From Neoconidiobolus thromboides FSU 785 (Eukaryota; Entomophthoromycota; Entomophthoromycetes; Entomophthorales; Neoconidiobolaceae): 26,555 nucleotides of DNA. Of the stretch, positions 1 through 9,081 are shown piece by piece. A program made the position numbers and the translations under genes. Every line of letters starts with the position of its first letter. Positions within the stretch are counted from its first letter, which is position 1. The stretch spans positions 1 through 26,555 of the forward strand of contig MU626511.1 of NCBI GenBank assembly GCA_025603075.1, in the 5' to 3' direction. The notes beneath the pieces were generated by a model, which worked only from the letters and a program-made list of their open reading frames with translations, did no database searches and was not told the DNA's origin.

Positions 1-57
1 GTAGTCAACCCAGCAATAGCTGTTCTTGACTCCAAACCCTGAGTACCAGATTTCACA
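1..57 (-). repeat. LTR-like repeat, inverted end fragment
   Basis: This is the reverse complement of the first ~57 nt of the 464-bp repeat seen complete at 15755-16218 and 16496-16959. Its TGTGAAAT terminus lies at 50-57, read on the minus strand. The rest of this copy would extend left beyond the window. It abuts a forward-oriented partial copy that starts at 58, so two pieces of the same family meet head-on here. Confidence 0.75.
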
Positions 58-464
58 ATACTATTGTAAATATATGTAAGATACTATCGGAAAGATTTAG
101 TGGCTTTATTAAAGGTACAATATCAAGGAATAATTCAATCAAAAAGTCTTGAGTTATTATGTTAAAAAGTCCCTTTTATACTCCAACAAATATGAATATT
201 AAAATGAAAAGATGATATAGGGATGTATTTTTGTATTTGAGGATTTTACTAACGATTTTTCCACTCAAATAGCGCTTGAAAGATAGAAAAAATGATGAAG
301 CCAAAAAAAACATCCCCATATTCTTTACAATATGAAATTAGAAATTCTCACAGCAAATCAAAATAAAAGGCTCAGAATTGATTGTGCCTAAACTCGAGAA
401 TACAACAACCTAAGTGATTGTTATGTTATAGTCAATTATAAAGCTGACAAAGCGACCTTTTACA
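58..464 (+). repeat. LTR-like repeat, 5'-truncated copy split by a MITE
   Basis: The sequence aligns by eye with about the last 306 nt of the complete copy at 16496-16959, from roughly 16654 onward. It has many substitutions and a degenerate end (TTTTACA instead of TTTCACA). A MITE-like element at 216-320 interrupts it. The two uninterrupted copies show the same flanks joined without the insert. The first ~158 nt of the repeat are missing and are replaced by the inverted fragment at 1-57. Confidence 0.75.
216..320 (-). mobile_element. MITE-like palindromic element, copy 1
   Basis: Orientation for this family: plus means the core reads AAGCGCTATTTGAG. Family features seen: ~100 bp, ends TGGGGATGT and ACATCCCCA followed inward by T/A runs, an inner dyad TTTTTCCA...TGGAAAAA around the palindrome AGCGCT, and a flanking TA on each side. 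No transposase is encoded, so any mobility would be non-autonomous. Termini and TA sites resemble Tc1/mariner-type MITEs, but this is inference. This copy sits inside an LTR-like repeat. Sister copies at 15755-16218 and 16496-16959 lack it, and the third shows the single TA of the empty site. Confidence 0.85.
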
Positions 465-516
465 ATTCGGATTATGTAACTATTTCATTTACAATATATC
501 ATGTTAAATTTTTATA

Positions 517-620
517 TATGGGGATGTATTTCTATATTTAATAATTTCACTAACAATCTTTCCACTTAAATAGTGCTTAAAGGATGGAAAAGTAATGAAG
601 TCAAAAAAAACATCCCCATA
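517..620 (-). mobile_element. MITE-like palindromic element, copy 2
   Basis: Full-length copy with TATGGGGATGT at one end and ACATCCCCATA at the other. The core is slightly mutated (AAATAGTGCTT). It lies ~50 bp after the end of the LTR-like fragment. Confidence 0.85.
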
Positions 621-788
621 TATTTAATTATGTTATTGTAGTATATTTCCAAATTTAACAATTGTTAATTTTCTAAAAAGCTATAACTTAATTTATAGTA
701 TAATAGTATTTTTTTTAGCTTTGTTGCTTTTTTATTTTTTTTAAATAATTTAAAAAATTCCTAAATACAAAAATATATCTTTATATAA

Positions 789-890
789 TCTGAGGATGTT
801 TCTTTTGACTTCACTTTTTCTATCTTTTAAGCGCTATTTGAGTGGAAAAATTGTTAGTAGAATTCTTAAATATAAAAATACATTCCCATC
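789..890 (+). mobile_element. MITE-like palindromic element, copy 3
   Basis: Full-length diverged copy with degenerate ends (TGAGGATGT and ACATTCCCA) and an intact core with AAGCGCTATTTGAG. The flanking dinucleotides are TC on both sides instead of the usual TA. Confidence 0.75.
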
Positions 891-914
891 TAGTATTTTT
901 TTAAAAAGCACTAG

Positions 915-1019
915 CATTGGGAGTATTTTTTTGGCTTCATTACTTTTTTCGTTTTTTAGGCACTATTTAAGCGGAAAATTTGTTAGTAGAATTCTTAAAC
1001 AGGAAAATACATTCCCATT
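915..1019 (+). mobile_element. MITE-like palindromic element, copy 4
   Basis: Full-length diverged copy ~25 bp after copy 3 in the same orientation. Ends are TTGGGAGT and ACATTCCCA, and the core is AGGCACTATTTAAG. An open frame (796-1095) passes through both copies; it looks like a by-product of stop-poor repeat sequence and not a gene. Confidence 0.7.
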
Positions 1020-1227
1020 ATTTATAAATACTTTTGCATATTTTGAAATAAATAAAGATTTGATTAAGTTATATAAAAAATGCTATAAATTGTAAAATAT
1101 TTATAAAATAATATTAACGTATAAATTAAAAAAATTGAGACATTTATAATTTCAAAATAAAATTTAAAACATTATATAAAACTTCATTAAAACTATATAA
1201 ATACAAAAATTATTTAGCTTTTTTATA

Positions 1228-1328
1228 TATGGGGCTGTTTTTTTAGTTTCATTATTTTTCCATTTTTAAGCGCTATTTGAGTGGAAAGATTGTAGTAAAA
1301 TTCTTAAATAAAAAAACACATCCCCATA
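1228..1328 (+). mobile_element. MITE-like palindromic element, copy 5
   Basis: Full-length copy with flanking TA on both sides, ends TGGGGCTGT and ACATCCCCA, and the core AAGCGCTATTTGAGTGGAAA. Confidence 0.85.
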
Positions 1329-1521
1329 TGCTTTATAATTTTTTTATAGCTTTTTGTTTTTAAGCTTTTTTAAATAAATACGGGAATATATTTTTATTTA
1401 AAAGTTTCAATACATTTTATTTAAATTTAAAAACACAAAATTATCTATCATTTTTAAATTCAGGTAAAAAAAATTGATAACAAATTTAAATAAAGATCTC
1501 TGAAACATAATACTATTTAAT

Positions 1522-1550
1522 AATGGGAATGTTTTTTTGATTTCATCACT
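1522..1550 (+). mobile_element. MITE-like element, 5' fragment
   Basis: Only the first ~30 nt of an element (AATGGGAATGTTTTTTT and the TTCATCACTTTT that follows) are present. They run directly into the start of the next copy, which suggests insertion of one copy into another, or slippage between copies. Confidence 0.65.
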
Positions 1551-1653
1551 TTTGGGGGCGTTTTTTTTTGGCTTCATCACTTTTTCCATCTTTTAAGCGC
1601 TATTTAGGCGGAAAAATTAGTAAAACTGTTAGATACAAAAATACATCCCCATT
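1551..1653 (+). mobile_element. MITE-like palindromic element, copy 6
   Basis: Near full-length copy with a degenerate start (TGGGGGCGT), core AAGCGCTATTTAGG and end ACATCCCCA. It is sandwiched between a 5' fragment and a 3' fragment of the same family. Confidence 0.75.
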
Positions 1654-1718
1654 TTTTAAGCACTATTTGAGTGGAAAGACTGTTAGTAAAATCCTTAAAC
1701 AAAAAAATATATCCCCAA
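1654..1718 (+). mobile_element. MITE-like element, 3' fragment
   Basis: The right-hand ~65 nt of an element: TTTTAAGCACTATTTGAG, the right arm and a final ATATCCCCA. Together with the fragment at 1522-1550 it could be the two halves of one older element split by copy 6. Confidence 0.65.
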
Positions 1719-1737
1719 TATATATTCGGATTATTTA

Positions 1738-1768
1738 TATGGGGATTTTTTTTTGGTTTTATTACTGA
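1738..1768 (+). mobile_element. MITE-like element, left-end fragment
   Basis: TATGGGGATTTTTTTTTGG and the following TTTTATTACT match the left end of the family, then similarity stops. The ~170 bp that follow (to ~1935) do not resemble the element or any protein I recognise. Confidence 0.55.
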
Positions 1769-1943
1769 ATCTAAAGCGTTGTTAGACCATACTTTGGTTA
1801 TATTGGCATATCAGTGTGTTATAGGGTTTTTTCGTTTATTGTTGGGACGGAAAAAATATATCATGAATTTTAATTAAAACTGGTATAACACTAAATAAAT
1901 ATAAGGCCAGCCAAAAAATAAACTAACTTATCCAAGATAATTA

Positions 1944-2045
1944 TATGGAGATGTTTTTTTTAGCTTCATCGCTTTTTCTATTTCTCAAGCGCTATTTGAG
2001 TAGAAAAGTTAATAAAATTCTTAAACAAAAAAATACATCCCCATA
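1944..2045 (+). mobile_element. MITE-like palindromic element, copy 7
   Basis: Full-length copy with flanking TA, ends TGGAGATGT and ACATCCCCA, and an intact core AAGCGCTATTTGAG. Confidence 0.85.
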
Positions 2046-2763
2046 TATATAAAATCCCTAACCCTAATTCCTGATCTTTAACTTTTAACACCAACCTAAT
2101 CTTAATCGATTGTCAATAAAAGAAGTAATATGACAGTGTAAATATTTTAAAAGTTTATTAAAATCCATGTTTTTATAACATTATAGTATATCTTCTTAGC
2201 GCTACGCTAATCTTAATTATAATTCATGGTAACGAATTTTTTTCATCTCAACAATAAAGGGAAAAGCCCCCTAACATACTAAGTGCTAATATAACCTATA
2301 TTTTTGTTTTGATAATAACGTTACTTCTGAGCGGAATTTAATAAAGTAATTTTTAGTAGAAAATATAAAAATCAGTACTACTACTTTAGATGCTATTGTA
2401 TTTAATTTAGCCAGTATTCAATCGTATTTTTATATCGATAGAAACGGTATTTTTTATATTATGATGAAATAATCTTAGATCTTTGCCACATATCTAATCA
2501 TAGTAGTTCAAGTTGGTATTCTATGATTTTCCTGCACTTATCCTCGGAATAATAATTTATAATTAAAATTTAAGAAAAAGGGGGATAAATGAATATGTGG
2601 GTGCTTTAGATTAACACTATGATAGGTCCATTGTTAATTTTAGATTATTTTAGTTTAATTTAATTGGCTATGTATCCCTAAATACAAATTGGAAAGGGAA
2701 AATTAAAAAAATCAAAGTATAAATTAAAATGACAAATTCCTTAAAGGAGTTTTTTATACAATA
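2046..2763. other. Intergenic, no gene seen; short CCCTAA motif
   Basis: AT-rich upstream region of the desaturase gene. At 2053-2066 there are two CCCTAA telomere-like units next to MITE copy 7. This is too short to call a telomeric remnant. No convincing open frame, tRNA or other RNA gene was seen. Confidence 0.5.
2719..2726 (+). promoter_or_regulatory. Candidate TATA box of the desaturase gene
   Basis: TATAAATT lies 38-45 nt upstream of the desaturase ATG at 2764. In such AT-rich DNA this is weak evidence alone. Similar spacing is seen upstream of the protease gene (7661-7670) and the secreted-protein gene (26389-26396). Confidence 0.35.
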
Positions 2764-3978
2764 ATGTCTCCACCAGAAACGATTGATAATAGTAGCAAAA
2801 AATTCGATGCAGTACATTCTGAAAACTTGAGCGACAACGGATTTAAAGCAAACGATTTGAGCTATATAACTAGCAATCAGGGTGTTGAATTCTATCATAA
2901 AAACTATACTCCACCAAATTTTACTATAAAGGAGTTACGTGAGAGTATCCCAGCTCATTTATTCAAGCGCTCTACACTTAAGTCTTCTATTCACACATTA
3001 ATTGATTTGTTAATATGCTCCATTTTATTTTATATTGCAACCTACTTTGATACATTTTCATTTGCTATTCAATTGGTTGCATGGCCATTGTACTGGTTTT
3101 TTCAAGGTGTATTCATGACAGGGTTATGGGTTATTGCCCATGAATGTGGCCATCAAGCGTTCTCAGATCATAAGGCCATCAATGACTTTGTTGGATTTGT
3201 ACTACACACTGGACTATTGGTCCCATATCACTCTTGGCGTATTTCTCATGCTCGTCATCACGCTCACACTGGTCATTTACATGAAGATCAAGTGTTTGTA
3301 CCAATTAGAAGAAGCGAGCATAATAAACTATATGATACAATAAATGAATCAGTTGAAACAGCTCCAATCTACTCCATTTTACGTGTAGTTAGAATCTTAT
3401 TATTTGGATGGCCCGCTTACCTTATATGGAATGCCTCTGGACAACCTTATAAGCAATATACTTCTCACTTTCACCCAACATCTCCAATATTTCGCCCACA
3501 TCAAGCATTTAAAGTTTTATATTCAGATGCTGGATTGATAGTAGCATTTTCTGTATTAGCTTACTTCATTAAGACTACTTCCTTTTGGACAGTAGCCAAA
3601 TATTATCTAATCCCTTACATCAATGTTAATGCTTGGTTGGTAACAATTACCTTTTTACAACACACTGATGTTTATATTCCTCATTACGACCCAAAGGAAT
3701 GGAATTTTGTCAGAGGTGCCTTGACTACTGTTGATCGTGACTTTGGTTGGTTTCTTAATATTGCTCTTCATCATATTAATGATTCACATGTTGCACATCA
3801 TTTGTTCTCTCAAATGCCCTTCTATAATGCAATTGAAGCAACTAAATATCTTAAGGCCAAATTGGGTCAATATTATCTTTACGATAGGACCCCTCTTCAT
3901 TTATCCCTCTATAGATCTGCAAGAAATTGTTTGTTTATTGAAGATGAAGGGGATGTTTTATTTTATAAATCAAAGTAA
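2764..3978 (+). CDS. Membrane delta-12-type fatty-acid desaturase
   Basis: This 404-aa single-exon protein is an acyl-lipid desaturase, which introduces a double bond into fatty-acyl chains at the endoplasmic reticulum using a di-iron centre. All three histidine boxes are present: HECGH at residues 126-130, HARHH at 162-166 and HVAHH at 342-346. The last lies in HVAHHLFSQMPFYNA, typical of the FAD2/FAD3 group. Hydrophobic spans flank the boxes, at roughly 75-120 and 245-300. The soluble N-terminal ~55 residues carry the PPNFTIKELRESIPAHLF block of delta-12/omega-3 enzymes. Length is normal for the family. The ATG at 2764 is the first in frame. Oleate delta-12 activity is the likeliest; delta-15/omega-3 cannot be excluded by eye. 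It converges with the Yhm2-like gene downstream. Confidence 0.92.
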   Translation: MSPPETIDNSSKKFDAVHSENLSDNGFKANDLSYITSNQGVEFYHKNYTPPNFTIKELRESIPAHLFKRSTLKSSIHTLIDLLICSILFYIATYFDTFSFAIQLVAWPLYWFFQGVFMTGLWVIAHECGHQAFSDHKAINDFVGFVLHTGLLVPYHSWRISHARHHAHTGHLHEDQVFVPIRRSEHNKLYDTINESVETAPIYSILRVVRILLFGWPAYLIWNASGQPYKQYTSHFHPTSPIFRPHQAFKVLYSDAGLIVAFSVLAYFIKTTSFWTVAKYYLIPYINVNAWLVTITFLQHTDVYIPHYDPKEWNFVRGALTTVDRDFGWFLNIALHHINDSHVAHHLFSQMPFYNAIEATKYLKAKLGQYYLYDRTPLHLSLYRSARNCLFIEDEGDVLFYKSK

Positions 3979-4702
3979 AATATAATAAAATAGATTGAGT
4001 TTTAAACGTTGATGGCTTTTATTCGAATATTTATTTTTAAAAAATTGATTCTATAAGTCGAAACATTCCTTTAAAACCTTCACATTTGGTTTATAATGTA
4101 TTATCAAGGATCTCCAGATCTTGTTGCAGTTTGAAAATTAAAATAAACTAGCAATTCAAATCCTCAATCATTATAAATCACCAATTAATACAATAGTATA
4201 TATACATCTGCTTAACGTTAAAGGGTTTATTTCAGGATTTTATTGAGCATATAAATAGATTAATCATTCAACTATAGTTTGATACTTAAAATTTTAACTA
4301 TCATTTATATAAATGTTTAAGAATACAAAAAGGATATGATGAGCTTAGTAGCTTTTATAACACTGAGAGTTAGTACATTTTATTTTCAATTCCCAACATG
4401 GATTTAAATTTAGTGCATCTTGTAAAAATTAATAGTGTGAATATAAGAAAGATATAAATACTCAAACTACTCTAAAACAATGGCTTGTCATTTTTGATTT
4501 ATAATTTGATGAGAAAATTACAAATATTACATTAAAACCAACTCAGAAACATAACATTTGATTAACGATGCTTAAAATTACACTAAGATATAGGGTTTGC
4601 TTTATTATTTTTTTAAAATATTTGTTTTCGTCATAACTCGAAAAAAATAGAAATACTAAAAATATTTAAATTCTTTCATTAGTGTAGACATAAAAAATAA
4701 CA
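3979..4702. other. Intergenic between convergent genes, nothing recognised
   Basis: AT-rich 3' flank shared by the desaturase (+) and the carrier gene (-). No coding potential, RNA gene or repeat was recognised before the MITE at 4703. Confidence 0.6.
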
Positions 4703-4807
4703 TATGGGAATGTTTTTTTTGACTTTATTACTTTTTCCATTTTTTAAGCGCTATTTAAGTGGAAAATTTGTTAGTAAAATTCTTAAACGTAAAAATACAT
4801 CCCCATA
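4703..4807 (+). mobile_element. MITE-like palindromic element, copy 8
   Basis: Full-length copy with flanking TA, ends TGGGAATGT and ACATCCCCA, and core AAGCGCTATTTAAGTGGAAA. It lies in the intergenic stretch between two convergent genes. Confidence 0.87.
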
Positions 4808-5265
4808 TATAATATTCTTATTAGTTTAGATTCAGCTTTCTCAATATTCAAACTCAAAACAAATATACATCAATGCCTTTTATTATCTTTAAAGTTGATT
4901 AGCACTTTAAAGCTTTATAATGAATAAAGAATGGAAAAATTGTAAAGCAAAAGGTGTCCACGTATTGCTCAATTGAAATGTATACTGATGCTTCTTCAGA
5001 AATTTGCTACCTATCTATTTATGATGCAGTTAAACAATTTTATTATTATAGTTTTTATTACATTATAATACTATAAGCTTTACTTTTCCCATTATCCTAA
5101 AAATGAATATTAAATATCTAACGATGTTTTTCAAGATTTTTGATTCAAGCAATAATTTACTAAGCTTTAAGCTTAAAAAATAAGAAAACACTTGTTAAAA
5201 ACCAAAGCATTCCTATAAATAAATTTGATAAATAGCAAGATTTGAAGTTGAATTAAATTTTTATA
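4808..5265. other. Intergenic, nothing recognised
   Basis: AT-rich sequence 3' of the carrier gene. No open frame or RNA gene is supported. Confidence 0.6.
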
Positions 5266-6331
5266 TTAAGGTTTGGTAGTTCCTGAAAGAGCTTCTTGCG
5301 CTTTTAATCTACGTTGTTCTGCAATATATTCTTTAAATTGATCTCCACCGAAAACCATACAAACCTAAAAATCAAATCTAAATAAACTATAAAAAGTAAA
5401 AATTTAGAGCTTACTGTAAGATAAACACCTAAGCAAATACGAGGTGTGACCCCTCTGTAAAACCCTAACAATCCGTTTTGCTGATAAATATATTTAGCAG
5501 TGGTGAAAATGTTCAAATTTTCTGGACGGCCAGGTGCTTTTGCCTGAGATTGCATTTCAACACGAATTACTTCAATAGGTTGGTTCCAGCAAGCAAGGGC
5601 TCCACCAACAACGGAAGATAAAATTCTCTCCCCATTTGTAAGTTTACGTTCACTATTTCCTTTTAATCCACGCTCTACGAGACGTGAAATACCAAACCGA
5701 GAACCCCAATTAGTCATCTGACGAATAGCAACAGCAGAAACCCCTTTATTTAATCCACGAATACCCTCTTTTTGGAATACTTCATAAGCTACTTTCCAAG
5801 TAGATTTTGGTGCTGCACCGACTTCTTTATGTCTAGTTACCTCTACAGTTTTCATAAAAGTACAAAAACCCATAGTGGTATATGCTTGTGCAATGCCACC
5901 CCCCATTCCTCCCAAAAGCCCAGAAGCAGCAGAAGATAATCCATAAGATCTTGCATGGTAGTCAATTTCGCTTGAAGCAAACATGAGTACGCCACCTTTA
6001 GTAGAGGCTTCAATCCATGCCCACTTTAATCAAAATTATAGTTAATATATTTAAAATAATAAAATAAAGTACCGGAATCAAACCTTGCCAGAAACCCTTA
6101 ATACCTCCACGAGCGTAAGTTTTGCTTATTGATTGAAGTATACTATCACCACGATGAGCTATATATGTTAAAAAAAAATAATTGAATTATGTAAAAATTA
6201 CCAGCCATATGAGTTTTAATTACTTCAAATGGTTGACCTAAAGTGGAAACTTCAAATGTTTGTATAAACCCACCAATAAATATATTTTCCCAGGATATAG
6301 GCTTCTTCTTGATTTGAGTCTTAGTAGTCAT
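5266..6331 (-). CDS. YHM2: Yhm2-type mitochondrial carrier (citrate/2-oxoglutarate), 4 exons
   Basis: Exons on the minus strand are 6331-6202, 6158-6073, 6023-5415 and 5364-5266, joined across introns of 43, 49 and 50 nt, giving 307 aa. Yhm2 is an inner-membrane carrier; the yeast protein exchanges citrate for 2-oxoglutarate and was also linked to mtDNA maintenance. Carrier signatures are seen in repeat 1 (LGQPFEVIK, residues 31-39) and repeat 3 (NQPIEVIR). Repeat 2 has the divergent MGFCTFMKTVE typical of Yhm2. Other family blocks are LIPWAWIEASTKG, QAYTTMGFC, VAIRQMTNWGSRFG and YRGVTPRICLGV. Length is close to the ~314 aa of yeast. The start ATGACTACTAAG at 6331 was preferred because the in-frame extension to 6415 is AT-driven and does not look conserved. 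It is transcribed away from the protease gene. Confidence 0.93.
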
Positions 6332-6764
6332 GCTAAGTAATGGTTTAATGAAATAAAAGTTTATATTGTAGTGTATATTATACCTTTTTATAATCTTTAA
6401 AAGATATTTTAACACATCATTTTTATTTCGAATATTGTATTAATTTGTGGTCAAATTTAGCCAATGATTTTGGTTGTGATTAGTCAGAGTCAATGACAAC
6501 CAATTAGATCTAAACGTATCCTTACTTTTACATAGTTCATTATTTATATACTATTTTTATCAATTATTTAATCCATGCTACCCTTAGGAATAATAAGATA
6601 ATGTTAAATTATTCTCAAATATAAGTAAGATTGTTATAAAAATATTTGGATAAATTTGAAAACTTTGTCAAAAGTAAAAACCTAACTTTACAATCTATAT
6701 TAAAATTTGTATAACCAAGTATGAGAATGCTTCGTTTGATTCCATTAATTTGCTCATTTTTACA
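6332..6764. other. 5' flank of the Yhm2-like gene, nothing recognised
   Basis: AT-rich divergent intergenic region. A weak motif GTCAATGACAACCAAT lies near 6489 but no regulator is implied. No gene is supported. Confidence 0.5.
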
Positions 6765-6868
6765 TATAGTAATGTCTTTTTTGGCTTCATTACTTTTTCC
6801 ATTTTTAAGCACTACTTGAGCGGAAAAATTATTAGTAAAATTCTTAAACACAAAAATACATCCCCATA
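6765..6868 (+). mobile_element. MITE-like palindromic element, copy 9
   Basis: Full-length copy with flanking TA, a degenerate left end (TAGTAATGT), core AAGCACTACTTGAG and right end ACATCCCCA. It lies between the divergent carrier and protease genes. Confidence 0.85.
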
Positions 6869-7704
6869 TCATAATTTGAAAACATTATTAGCTAAATATT
6901 AAAACAAAAACATTGTAATATGGCCTATTTGGAATTAAATAAAAGAATAACTATCTACATAGTGTATATACTTAGGCTACGCTATTTCCAATAACTTAAA
7001 ACCGGAAAAAAATTGTACCTAGAGTACAAACTAATTTATTTTTATTTTAGTGAATCTTTTAAAAATCTCACATATTTACTATTTTTACAGGCTTTTTTTA
7101 AGTTTAAAGTTGTAGAAAGATTCAAACATATTTTTAGATTTTTTAGATATATTCTACCCCAAATGTTTAACTTATAAGTCAAAAGCATATCAATCGTAGG
7201 TACATATTGTGTAGTTTCTATCATCAATTTAGACACACCTTTATATGATATATAGTATAAAGTAAGATTAAAAGATAATTAAGCAATAGCATGTTTTTGA
7301 ATAAAAGCTTCTATCAATTGGGTTTTGCGGCTTAAATTTTTCAGTTTTTAGTCATTTTATTTTATTTGAATATTTTAGCACAAACTATATAAAATTATTT
7401 CTATTACTGATACTTTCAACTTTATGAATGAATAATTTTACCACAAAAGCACTTTATATAATGCTCCTTCGAAATTCATACACTTGAAAATGTACTTTAT
7501 AATTTAATGTCATTTTTTAGTTGAATAAAAATGGGCGTGAGCTTCAGATTTAACATAGTTAGCATGAATTTTTATTTTGCAAATCAGGTATTACACTACT
7601 ATTTAAGTTATAATTGTTTTAACATTAAGAGGCTTTGATAAAATAAATCTTATAAAAATATATATAAATATAAACTCATAATACTCTAGTAATATTATTA
7701 TAAA
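6869..7704. other. Upstream region of the protease gene
   Basis: AT-rich DNA with no supported gene. A TATA-like element is listed separately at 7661. Confidence 0.5.
7661..7670 (+). promoter_or_regulatory. Candidate TATA box of the trypsin-like gene
   Basis: TATATAAATA lies 35-44 nt upstream of the ATG at 7705. This implies a very short 5' UTR if it is used. Confidence 0.4.
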
Positions 7705-8469
7705 ATGATCTTTTTATTGCATCTGATTTATTTATTTCGCTTTATAAATAGCCAAATCCAACCTAAAATCATTGGAGGGTATGCTGTATATCCACCAAAT
7801 AAATATCCGTTTACTGCTTCGTTACAATTTTTTGGACAACATTACTGTGGAGGCGTACTTTATAGACAAGATTTGGTTATAACAGCAGCCCACTGTTCTG
7901 ATGTTGATCCTAGGCAAGTTGAGGTAGTATCTAGATTATATAATTTGACTTTACCAGATAGTCAACAAGGCGCAAAAAGATCTAAAGTAAAATCTATAAA
8001 CAAACACCCACAGTACAACCCAGATACATACTACAATGATATTGCTGTATGGAAACTTAGTACCTATTCATCAAGAAATCTGAATATATATCTAGATACT
8101 TATGGTATAAGCTACTATGATAATACTCCATTAAAAGTTGTTGGCTGGGGTGCACTTCAAGAGAAAGGAGCAGCTTCTCCAGTTTTGATGGAAGCAAATG
8201 TTCCAGTATTTAACTCCAATACCTGTGTAAACAATTATAAAAAGATCAACTATACTATTGTTCCACAATATACATTGTGTGCTGGATATGCAGTGGGCGG
8301 AGTTGATTCTTGTACAGGTGATTCTGGAGGCCCTTTATTTTACCCATCGAAGTATGGTAATTATTTAGTAGGTATTGTTTCGGTTGGCTCAGGGTGCGCT
8401 AAAAAAGATTTACCAGGAATTTATACTCGTATTTATAATTATAATAATTTCATAAACTCATATCTTTAA
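7705..8469 (+). CDS. Secreted trypsin-like serine protease (S1 family)
   Basis: This 254-aa single-exon zymogen has a hydrophobic signal peptide (about 1-16, ending near FINS) and a very short propeptide QIQPK. Activation is expected after K21, in front of the new N-terminus IIGG (22-25). The catalytic triad is H63 in TAAHC, D112 in NDIAV and S207 in GDSGGP. D201, six residues before the serine, is the trypsin S1-pocket aspartate, so cleavage after Lys/Arg is predicted. Six cysteines (48, 64, 174, 192, 203, 231) fit the three conserved S1 disulphides. The oxyanion-region GWG (147-149) is present. It is probably an extracellular digestive protease. Such trypsins are patchy in fungi but numerous in entomophthoralean species. 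It converges with the 588-aa gene. Confidence 0.93.
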   Translation: MIFLLHLIYLFRFINSQIQPKIIGGYAVYPPNKYPFTASLQFFGQHYCGGVLYRQDLVITAAHCSDVDPRQVEVVSRLYNLTLPDSQQGAKRSKVKSINKHPQYNPDTYYNDIAVWKLSTYSSRNLNIYLDTYGISYYDNTPLKVVGWGALQEKGAASPVLMEANVPVFNSNTCVNNYKKINYTIVPQYTLCAGYAVGGVDSCTGDSGGPLFYPSKYGNYLVGIVSVGSGCAKKDLPGIYTRIYNYNNFINSYL

Positions 8470-9081
8470 TATAATGAAATAAAACTATAAGTGCTATATT
8501 TTTAAATTTATTTAATAAGTTACATAGTTACATGTCAATTTGGAAACACTATTTAAAATTGTTTATTTTTTTATAGAAATTTTCACTCATAATTGAATTA
8601 GTTAATGTGGTTATTTATAGTACAGGTTTTTCAATTCCATATAATATTTCAAAAAATGTTTGAACAAAATGCAGTAAAATTTAAAGTTGTAACAAGTTAT
8701 TATAGTTTATCATTGTTTTAATTTTAAACGACATTGTATTTTGTTTAAAATATTTTTAATAGTAATTGAAAACTAAATTAAACCCGCTGTTCAAATTTTT
8801 CTTACTATAGTCGTGGTAGATTGAAAATACTATAACAAGATTTTGAAAAATGTATATCAATACTAGACAACTATTAAATTATCAATTAACTTTAAAGCAG
8901 AAAACATGAACCATATAAGCTTTATCTGGATGGTGGTAATAGTAAAGTTATAATAGTTGCAATATTATTACAGGTTAATAACAACATAAAATGATAAAAT
9001 TGATATTAATTATTTATTATAATTAAATGATTAGTTTAAAATTAAAATCATTATGATATTAATATTGTAATTATTAATTAG
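8470..9081. other. Intergenic between convergent genes, nothing recognised
   Basis: AT-rich 3' flanks of the protease (+) and the 588-aa protein gene (-). No gene, RNA or copy of the window's repeats was seen. Confidence 0.6.

Noticed and set aside
796-1095. 99-codon open frame, and similar ones at 1568-1768 and 1671-1877
   Set aside because: They are translations across MITE copies. Indels in T-runs break the same frame in other copies, so no protein is being conserved.
1740-1880. Possible short hydrophobic protein after the MITE fragment
   Set aside because: The frame starts inside a MITE and shows no recognisable family or conserved features.
216-2045. CRISPR-like array
   Set aside because: Repeats are ~100 bp, vary in spacing and orientation and carry terminal inverted repeats, so they are transposon-like.
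2053-2066. Internal telomere remnant (CCCTAA units)
   Set aside because: Only two units; chance or trivial.
6332-6415. Upstream in-frame start for the Yhm2-like carrier
   Set aside because: The extra 28 residues are AT-driven (Lys, Ile, Tyr, Asn) and do not resemble the family's N-terminus; the ATG at 6331 fits.
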